In this document: one piece after another, positions 58,268 to 64,000 of the stretch
Numbering within the stretch: position 1 is the first letter of the stretch
Layout of the letters: each line of letters begins with the position of its first letter
Assembly (NCBI RefSeq): GCF_019443985.1
Contig: NZ_CP049303.1
Location: forward strand, 186,001-250,000
Reading direction: 5' to 3'
Length of the DNA: 64,000 nucleotides
Source of the DNA: Liquorilactobacillus hordei DSM 19519
GTDB lineage: Bacteria > Bacillota > Bacilli > Lactobacillales > Lactobacillaceae
Program-made: the position numbers and the translations under genes
The notes under the pieces: generated by a model
Database searches by the model: none
Told to the model about the DNA's origin: nothing
The model's input: only the letters and a program-made list of their open reading frames with translations

Positions 58268-59705
58268 GGCTCTAAAATATTGGGTGTTGATGAACTTCCA
58301 TCAACACCCAATTTTCATGTACAATAAAAGGACAAGTTCCCAAATGCACCACCACATACCAACCAAAGTAAAAGTAAAGGCAAGTGAGAAAACATGTCCC
58401 AAGACTATTCTATCGAAAATATACTTCAAATCCAAGACCCAAATATTAAATGTATCAGTATTGACAATTCTGATCCCAAGAAACAAGTCATTCATGCCAA
58501 ATTAACTTATTCGATAAAGCGCTGTCCACTTTGTGGCCAATCCCAAGTAGTCCGTTTTGGAACTAATTTGATCAACGTCAGGATGCCACCTATCAAAGAA
58601 CGACCAGTTATCTTAAAACTGCTTAAACAACGTTATCTGTGCAAAAGAGGGCAACATACTTTTAGTGCTGAAACGTCGCTAGTTAAACCACACTGTCAAA
58701 TCTCAGAAGATACCAAACAGATGATTATTCTACAGCTTACTAAAGATCGTAGTATTACTGATATTGCAGAGGAATTAAATGTTTCACCAGTGGCAGTTAA
58801 TCGAGTACTTGATTCATTAGCGATTCAGACTAAGACCGCCTTGCTTACCTTACCAACTACGTTGTGTTTTGATGAATTTCGCTCCACTGGTCATCAGATG
58901 AGTTTTATTGCCATTGATGGTGATACACATCGGCTAGTTTCTGTTTTACCTAATCGCCTTAATCGAAGTATCCAAAATCACTTTGAAAGTAACTATTCCT
59001 TAGCTGAACGTAGGAAAGTTAAACAAGTAGTTATTGATTTCAATGCACAGTATCAATCCGTAATTCACATAATTTTTCCAGAAGCAAAAGTTATCGCCGA
59101 TAACTTTCATCTAGTTCAAATGGGACTCCAAGCACTGAACCAGACACGCGTACAGTTAATGCATCGATTCACTCAAAATTCACGAGAATATCGAGTTCTC
59201 AAACATCACTGGCGTTTATTTTTAAAAACTTATTCTGGCTTAAATCAACGTAAACCACAATGGTTTGCGCATTTAAAGAACTGGTTCACCCAAGAACAAT
59301 TAGTCTGGCAAGGTCTTGAGTTAGATTCAACCTACCAACACACTTACTTCGTTGCGCATTCCCTAGTTGATGCCTTAAGAAAGCGTGATTATTTAAAGTT
59401 CATTAAAACACTAAATCGAGCTGACAAAGTCAGCCCACAGCTTGAAACTACAATAAAGACCTATCGCAAATATCTACCATTAATTAAAAACATGATGGCA
59501 AGCAACTATTCAAATGGCCCACTAGAAGGTGTTAATCGCAAAATCAAACAAATTAAACGCACGGCATACGGCTATAGAAACTGGTCACATTTTTACACCC
59601 GGATTAGAATTGAATTTACGATTCGAATAAAAAAAAGAAAACCAATTCGAAAATGAATTGATTTTCTTTTAAAAATTTCCCATCAACAGCGGTTGACAAA
59701 GAGCC
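58268..59705 (+). mobile_element. Complete ISL3-family insertion sequence, 1438 bp
   Basis: The left end begins GGCTCTAAAATATTGGGTGT, then TGATG; the right end, read on the minus strand, begins GGCTCTTTGTCAACCGCTGT, then TGATGGG. GCAAAATT is duplicated exactly at 58260-58267 and 59706-59713, the 8-bp target duplication of the family. One intact transposase gene is inside. A hairpin near the left end (GGGTGTTGATG/CATCAACACCC) and one after the transposase (GAAAACCAATTC/GAATTGATTTTC) insulate it. Confidence 0.95.
58394..59656 (+). CDS. ISL3-family transposase
   Basis: This 420-residue protein has an N-terminal zinc-binding region (KRCPLCGQSQV, with further Cys in YLCKRGQHTF) and a helix-turn-helix (SITDIAEELNVSPVAVNRVL, about 133-152). 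The DDE_Tnp_ISL3 core starts at CFDEFRSTGHQMSFIAIDGD. Acidic residues also lie in VVIDFNAQYQSV and VIADNFHLVQMGLQALNQTR. The C-terminal SNGPLEGVNRKIKQIKRTAY contains the last catalytic Glu. The frame is complete and the element has perfect duplications, so it is probably active. Confidence 0.95.
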   Translation: MSQDYSIENILQIQDPNIKCISIDNSDPKKQVIHAKLTYSIKRCPLCGQSQVVRFGTNLINVRMPPIKERPVILKLLKQRYLCKRGQHTFSAETSLVKPHCQISEDTKQMIILQLTKDRSITDIAEELNVSPVAVNRVLDSLAIQTKTALLTLPTTLCFDEFRSTGHQMSFIAIDGDTHRLVSVLPNRLNRSIQNHFESNYSLAERRKVKQVVIDFNAQYQSVIHIIFPEAKVIADNFHLVQMGLQALNQTRVQLMHRFTQNSREYRVLKHHWRLFLKTYSGLNQRKPQWFAHLKNWFTQEQLVWQGLELDSTYQHTYFVAHSLVDALRKRDYLKFIKTLNRADKVSPQLETTIKTYRKYLPLIKNMMASNYSNGPLEGVNRKIKQIKRTAYGYRNWSHFYTRIRIEFTIRIKKRKPIRK

Positions 59706-59716
59706 GCAAAATTTAG

Positions 59717-59733
59717 CTTTTGCCCCACCCCTT
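59717..59733. terminator. Right arm of the terminator split by ISL3
   Basis: CTTTTGCCCCACCCCTT is the partner of the arm at 58252. The target duplication left GCAAAA at 59706, so a short GCAAAA/TTTTGC hairpin can still form and may retain partial termination for the nup operon. Confidence 0.65.
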
Positions 59734-59765
59734 AGTTCTTATTTAACTTAAAACATAGATTCTGT

Positions 59766-60725
59766 TTACTTTCCTTTGATGTAATTCTCTCCGTCTGCAG
59801 CAGGTGCAACAGCTTTGCCTAAGAAGATTACCAAAACAATGATTGTTATTGCATATGGTGCAATTTGGAACCAAACGGTATTAACATGCGATAATAACGG
59901 AATGTAGGCACCGATAATTGGCAAGCTTTGCGCTAAACCGAAAAATAATGCCGCTCCTGTCGCTCCTAAAGGATTCCATTTTCCAAAAATCATAGCTGCT
60001 AATGACATAAAACCTTGCCCTGAAATCGTGCTTGCTGAGAAGTTTAAGGTAATAGACTGTGCCATGACAGCACCACCAATTCCCCCCATAAATCCAGAAA
60101 TCAGAACTCCCATGTACTTATATTTTACTACATTAATTCCTAGAGTATCAGCCGCCATAGGATTTTCACCAACAGATCTCATTCTTAATCCCAAACTTGT
60201 GCGAAAAAAGAAATACCAGCATAAAATCCCAACAATAATTGCAATAAAAGCTATAAGTGAGGTATTAGTAAACAAAACTTTACCGATAAATGGAATTTTA
60301 GATAAGAGTGGGAATGTAAAATTACCCATGCTTTGATTGATAACCGGTGTTTGCCCTTTGCCCTCATACAAAACTCGTGTCAGAAACACTGCTAATGCCG
60401 GTGCCATAAGATTCAAAACAGTTCCACTAATAATATGATCAGCTCTAAAAGTAACGGTTGCAACAGCATGCAATAGTGAAAAGACTAACCCAAACAAGGC
60501 CCCAATAAATAATGAAATCCACGGTGTAAGACTTCCAAAAGTACTTGCAAAAGTCAGGTTAAACACTGTACTTCCAAAAGCACCAATTATCATCATACCT
60601 TCAAGTCCAACATTAACGACACCACTTCTTTCAGAGAAAGTTCCACCTAATGCAGTGAAGATAAGTGGTGCTGCATACACAAAAGTTGTTGAAAAGACTG
60701 TCATTAAAATAGTTGTTAAACTCAT
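59766..60725 (-). CDS. Nucleoside ABC transporter permease (NupQ/YufQ type)
   Basis: This 319-residue permease of the BPD_transp_2 class has about eight helices. Family motifs are YAAPLIFTALGGTFSERSGV near the N-terminus and VNVGLEGMMIIGAFGS. LGLRMRSVGENPMAADTLGI is the coupling region to the ATPase. It is the last gene of the operon and overlaps the preceding permease gene by four bases (ATGA). Close relatives in Bacillus and lactic bacteria import guanosine and other nucleosides. Confidence 0.9.
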   Translation of the reverse strand: MSLTTILMTVFSTTFVYAAPLIFTALGGTFSERSGVVNVGLEGMMIIGAFGSTVFNLTFASTFGSLTPWISLFIGALFGLVFSLLHAVATVTFRADHIISGTVLNLMAPALAVFLTRVLYEGKGQTPVINQSMGNFTFPLLSKIPFIGKVLFTNTSLIAFIAIIVGILCWYFFFRTSLGLRMRSVGENPMAADTLGINVVKYKYMGVLISGFMGGIGGAVMAQSITLNFSASTISGQGFMSLAAMIFGKWNPLGATGAALFFGLAQSLPIIGAYIPLLSHVNTVWFQIAPYAITIIVLVIFLGKAVAPAADGENYIKGK

Positions 60726-61804
60726 TTTTCAGCACCACCCTTCACTACCTTATTCTTGCGTTTTAGCCAACCCTTTTTAGTCATCAATTCGAATGCATAC
60801 TTGATACCTACGAAGAAGATGATTGAGGCTATAACTATATCAACGATTTCACTTGGAGTATTTGAGTATACCGAAATACTCAAACCTCCTATTTGTAAAG
60901 CTGAGAAAAGCAATGCAGCAAAGATAATTCCAATTGGATTCCCAGCTGCTAACAGGGCTACTGCCATACCGTTATAACCAACATTAGGCAAATTATTAGA
61001 AACTGAGATATTCTCAAAATTACCTAAACCATCGATGGCACCACCAAGCCCAGCCAATAAACCAGAGATTAACATTGCAATAATTATTGTTCTCTTCACA
61101 TTTACACCAGCATATTGTGAAGCAGATTCATTTAAACCAACTGCTTGAATTTCAAATCCTGATTTAGTTTTCTTGAAGTAAAACCAAACCAAACCCACAA
61201 CGGCTAAAGCAATAAAGAAACCCCAATTAAACGTTGAATTATCAGTAATATGTTGTAAAAAAGGAGTGTTCAGATTTGCTTTAGTAGTGATATTTGGTGA
61301 AGAATCACTACCTTTGCTAGCAAGCCAACTCTTTACTGCAAAATTAACAAGGTACAAAACGATATAATTCAACATAATTGTAGTAATAACTTCACTAGTT
61401 CCAAAGTACGCCCGTAAGACACCGGCTATCATGGACCATAATCCTCCAGCTAAGGCGCCACACAAAAGTGCACCAATTATCAAAATAACTGCGGGTAAGT
61501 GTGAAAACTTCAATGTGAAAACAATTGCGCCAAACCAGCCAATTAAGTATTGTCCTGGTCCACCAATATTGAAAAAACCAGCCTTACTTGCTACAGCAAA
61601 ACCCAAAGCCGTTAAAATTAAAGAAATCATGTTTCGCAAAGTTTCCCCAACCGAATAAATTCCGCCAAGAGATCCTATCAAAAGATTTTGGTAATTTTGA
61701 ATTGGATCATATCCAAAGATTAGCATCAAAATCGCACCAACTATAAAGCCGGCCAATACTGAAATCAAAGGTATAGTCAATCCTTTAAGTGATTTAGTAT
61801 GCAC
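60722..61804 (-). CDS. Nucleoside ABC transporter permease (NupP/YufP type)
   Basis: This 360-residue permease is the partner of the preceding-strand-downstream NupQ-like protein. Motifs include GFAVASKAGFFNIGGPGQYLIG and the cytoplasmic FEIQAVGLNESASQYAGVNV. Ten helices are predicted. The basic C-terminus KKGWLKRKNKVVKGG anchors it inside. It starts 14 bp after the ATPase gene. The operon order BmpA-ATPase-permease-permease is that of the nup/bmp systems. Confidence 0.9.
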   Translation of the reverse strand: MHTKSLKGLTIPLISVLAGFIVGAILMLIFGYDPIQNYQNLLIGSLGGIYSVGETLRNMISLILTALGFAVASKAGFFNIGGPGQYLIGWFGAIVFTLKFSHLPAVILIIGALLCGALAGGLWSMIAGVLRAYFGTSEVITTIMLNYIVLYLVNFAVKSWLASKGSDSSPNITTKANLNTPFLQHITDNSTFNWGFFIALAVVGLVWFYFKKTKSGFEIQAVGLNESASQYAGVNVKRTIIIAMLISGLLAGLGGAIDGLGNFENISVSNNLPNVGYNGMAVALLAAGNPIGIIFAALLFSALQIGGLSISVYSNTPSEIVDIVIASIIFFVGIKYAFELMTKKGWLKRKNKVVKGGAEK

Positions 61805-61818
61805 TATCTGTTCCTCCT

Positions 61819-63342
61819 CTATCCTTCTTGTCCAATTGGTGTTTTTCCAGCCATCATTAATCCAAGTTCTTCACTTGAAGTATGTCTTGGATCAATCTCA
61901 CCAACAATCTGACCCTCATGCATTACAACGACTCGATCAGAAAGTTTTAAGATTTCATCAAGCTCAAAACTGATTAGAAGTACTGCATGTCCCGTATTTC
62001 TTTGCTCAATAATCTTTTCATGTATATACTCAATAGCTCCAATGTCAACACCACGAGTTGGATTAGCTGCAATCAAAAGATCTGGATTAGCAGAAATTTC
62101 TCTTGCAACAATTACTTTTTGTTGATTTCCTCCCGAGAGATCCCCCGCAAGTTCCTTTTCACTTTGCGAACGAATATCAAATGACTTAATAAGCTGTCTA
62201 CCAATTTCATTGATTTTCTTATAATTTAACAAACCATGCTGACTAGCGGGTTTTTTATGATAGCTTTTTAAAACAAGATTTTCGGCAATGGTAAAAGGAA
62301 GTATTAAGCCCACATTTTGCCGATCTTCTGGAATACAACCTATCCCCGCCTCTGAGATCTTGCGAGCGCCCAAATTTTGCAAGAATTTGCCTTTTAATTC
62401 TACAGTTCCCTTTTTTATTTTGCGTAGTCCTGTAATTGCTTCAATCAGTTCACTTTGACCATTCCCATCAACACCGGCGACACCAACAATTTCTCCGCTG
62501 TGGACTGTTAGATTCAAATCTTTGACCTTAGGTAATCCATGAGCCTCAACATTCAAATCATTGACTGCTAAAACAGTCTTTGACTTATCAGTTTCTTCTT
62601 TTTCTACTGCAAAGTTAACCTTACGACCAACCATCATTTCGGCAAGTGTTTCTTCTTTTGTTTCTGCAACTTGAACGGTTTCAATAACTTTTCCCATTCT
62701 GATTACTACACAACGGTCCGCAACTTCTTTAATTTCTTTGAGTTTGTGTGTGATAAAAATAACTGAATTACCTTCTGCTGCGAGGGCGCGTAAAATCTTG
62801 ATCAACTGGTCAATTTCTTGTGGTGTTAAAGCCGCCGTTGGTTCATCAAAAATAAAAATATTTGCTTTCCTGTATAATGCCTTCATTATTTCGACTCTTT
62901 GTTGCATACCGACAGTAATGTCTCGAACTTTTGCATGCACATCAATATCTAAATGATACTTTTCAGCCAATTCTTCGATATCACTAGCTGCTTTTTTATA
63001 ATCTATCCTTGTTGCTTTTGTAGGTTCATCACCAAGAATAATATTTTCTAGTACTGAAAATGCCGGAATTAACATAAAATGCTGATGAACCATCCCAATG
63101 CCTAGTCGTTTTGCATCTCTAGGGTTGTCCATTCTAACAACTTTGTTATTAATTAATATCTCACCCTCAGTCGGCTCCAATAAACCTGAAAGCATTCCCA
63201 TCAAAGTTGATTTACCAGCACCATTTTCACCCAAAAGTGCTAGAATTTCACCTTTTCTCAATTGTAATGAAATATCATTATTTGCCTTATAGCTACCAAA
63301 CTGCTTGGTGATGTGTCTCATCTCAACGACATAATCTTCCAT
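61819..63342 (-). CDS. Nucleoside ABC transporter ATP-binding protein (NupO/YufO type)
   Basis: This protein of about 507 residues has two fused ATPase domains, as in sugar and nucleoside importers. The first has Walker A LGENGAGKSTLMGMLSGLLE, signature VGMQQRVEIMKALYR and Walker B IFIFDEPTAALT. The second has GVDGNGQSELIEAITGL, LSGGNQQKVIVAREIS and LLIAANPTRGVDIG, with the degenerate Walker motifs usual in the second half. I start at ATG 63342, preceded by AAGGAGGGG, rather than eight codons earlier. Confidence 0.92.
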   Translation of the reverse strand: MEDYVVEMRHITKQFGSYKANNDISLQLRKGEILALLGENGAGKSTLMGMLSGLLEPTEGEILINNKVVRMDNPRDAKRLGIGMVHQHFMLIPAFSVLENIILGDEPTKATRIDYKKAASDIEELAEKYHLDIDVHAKVRDITVGMQQRVEIMKALYRKANIFIFDEPTAALTPQEIDQLIKILRALAAEGNSVIFITHKLKEIKEVADRCVVIRMGKVIETVQVAETKEETLAEMMVGRKVNFAVEKEETDKSKTVLAVNDLNVEAHGLPKVKDLNLTVHSGEIVGVAGVDGNGQSELIEAITGLRKIKKGTVELKGKFLQNLGARKISEAGIGCIPEDRQNVGLILPFTIAENLVLKSYHKKPASQHGLLNYKKINEIGRQLIKSFDIRSQSEKELAGDLSGGNQQKVIVAREISANPDLLIAANPTRGVDIGAIEYIHEKIIEQRNTGHAVLLISFELDEILKLSDRVVVMHEGQIVGEIDPRHTSSEELGLMMAGKTPIGQEG

Positions 63343-63388
63343 GTGCCCCTCCTTAAAGTTCACCATCTGACCACCTTACCTATGCACT

Positions 63389-63433
63389 AAAATGGTGAAG
63401 AATTGGTAATCTCCCCAATGCTTCACCATTTTT
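63389..63433 (-). terminator. Hairpin between bmpA and the ATPase gene
   Basis: AAAATGGTGAAG pairs with CTTCACCATTTT, with further ATTGG/CCAAT pairing inside. It lies 65 bp after the bmpA stop codon. It likely ends part of the transcripts so that the binding protein is made in excess over the membrane complex. Confidence 0.7.
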
Positions 63434-63497
63434 GTCCGAACAATTACTAATTATAGTAACAAACTATTTCTATTAATTGCAACCGTTCCTTAATTCA

Positions 63498-64000
63498 TTA
63501 TTTAGGGCTAACTTTAATTGTCCCATTTTCAATTTTTTCTTGATATGATTGAACTGCTTTCAATGCACTTGCTGACATATTATCGTTCACAAGTCCAACA
63601 CCATTGCTCTTAAGATCGTATGTTACAGTTTTTCCACCGGGGAATTTGTTCTTCATTGCATCATTTGAGAGATCCTTAACAGCTGTACCAACCTTCTTAA
63701 CAGCCGAAGCTAAAGTAACATTTCCACCTTTGTACTTACCATCAGCTTTTTGATCTTGATCAACACCGATAACCCATACTTTTTTACCATTTTTGGCTAC
63801 ATTCTTCGCTGCCGTGAAAACACCTGCACCAGTTCCACCTGCTGCTTGGTAAACAACATCTTCATTATTGTTATACATAGCTGTTGCTAAAGATTGACCA
63901 ACATCCGCTTTTGTAAATGAACCCGCGTACTTAACGTCAACTTTAATATCAGGATTTACAGCTTTAACACCTTGTTCAAATCCTTTTTCGAATGTTGTAA
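63498..64000 (-). CDS. BmpA-family nucleoside-binding lipoprotein, partial (N-terminus outside window)
   Basis: The C-terminal 167 residues are present and the frame is open to the right edge, beginning TTFEKGFEQGVKAVNPDIKV. Motifs of the BMP family are YQAAGGTGAGVFTAAK and VWVIGVDQDQKADGKYKGG, which line the ligand cleft. The last residues are GTIKVSPK. The missing N-terminus should hold a lipoprotein signal. As the first gene of the operon it is the substrate receptor; nucleosides are the likely ligand. Confidence 0.9.
   Translation of the reverse strand, partial: TTFEKGFEQGVKAVNPDIKVDVKYAGSFTKADVGQSLATAMYNNNEDVVYQAAGGTGAGVFTAAKNVAKNGKKVWVIGVDQDQKADGKYKGGNVTLASAVKKVGTAVKDLSNDAMKNKFPGGKTVTYDLKSNGVGLVNDNMSASALKAVQSYQEKIENGTIKVSPK

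Noticed and set aside
58224-58505. 93-codon frame overlapping the ISL3 left end
   Set aside because: It crosses the target duplication and IS terminus into the transposase gene in another frame, and has no homology-like features.

Overview
The window is chromosomal DNA of a low-GC Gram-positive bacterium of the family Lactobacillaceae. This rests on the rRNA sequence, TTGACA/TATAAT-type promoters, AGGAGG ribosome binding sites, a mannose-type PTS under a LevR/ManR activator, an mtl PTS operon, and a respiratory gene set made of NDH-2, a menaquinone prenyltransferase and cytochrome bd. The 16S sequence looks to me like the Liquorilactobacillus group, but I could not run a comparison, so the genus is a guess.

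Layout. 1-1602: an IS1182-family element cut by the window edge, abutting the decayed right end of an ISL3-family element. 1.7-4.0 kb: serC-serA (serine synthesis). 4.5-7.35 kb: a secreted LysM/NlpC-P60 wall hydrolase whose terminator is split by a complete IS3-family (IS150-type) element. 7.6-8.4 kb: a DUF975 membrane protein. 8.4-13.6 kb: one rRNA operon (16S-23S-5S, minus strand, no tRNA) with a strong promoter. 13.7-20.8 kb: a sigma-54/ManR mannose-PTS locus (manR, stand-alone EIIB, EIIAB, EIIC, EIID and a separately promoted manO/DUF956). 21.0-27.2 kb: an orphan OppA ending at an ISL3-derived hairpin, an Hsp20 chaperone, an OFA-type MFS carrier, a DUF606 carrier and a beta-hydroxyacid dehydrogenase. 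27.6-36.9 kb: a respiration cluster (ndh, menA, polyprenyl diphosphate synthase, cydABCD). 37.3-46.2 kb: a GT4 glycosyltransferase, glmS, and mtlA-mtlR-mtlF-mtlD with cre and MtlR-like boxes. 46.4-48.0 kb: an ArsR regulator with two divergent CadD-family proteins. 48.5-51.5 kb: uppP, an amino-acid permease, and yjdF behind a probable yjdF riboswitch. 51.9-57.8 kb: glutamate synthase gltB-gltD. 58.3-59.7 kb: a complete ISL3-family element with an 8-bp target duplication. 59.8-64.0 kb: a BmpA/NupOPQ-type nucleoside ABC transporter cut by the right edge.

How it fits together. Two sugar systems, mannose and mannitol, each carry their own PRD-type regulator and a carbon-catabolite (cre) element. 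The ndh-menA-polyprenyl synthase-cyd cluster encodes a minimal NADH-to-oxygen chain that needs outside haem and a menaquinone head group; no head-group genes are visible here. Glutamate synthase and serCA indicate some amino-acid prototrophy.

The most striking pattern is the behaviour of the insertion sequences. Both complete elements sit in the loop of an intrinsic terminator hairpin at the 3' end of a host gene. A third, decayed ISL3 end now seems to serve as the terminator of oppA. I found no CRISPR array, tRNA gene, prophage or obviously new defence system. The rest of the novelty is regulatory: a perfect 37-bp palindrome upstream of the sigma-54 promoter, repeats upstream of the P60 gene, structured intergenic segments near 20.9 and 48.2 kb, and a permease with no canonical start codon after its Shine-Dalgarno sequence.
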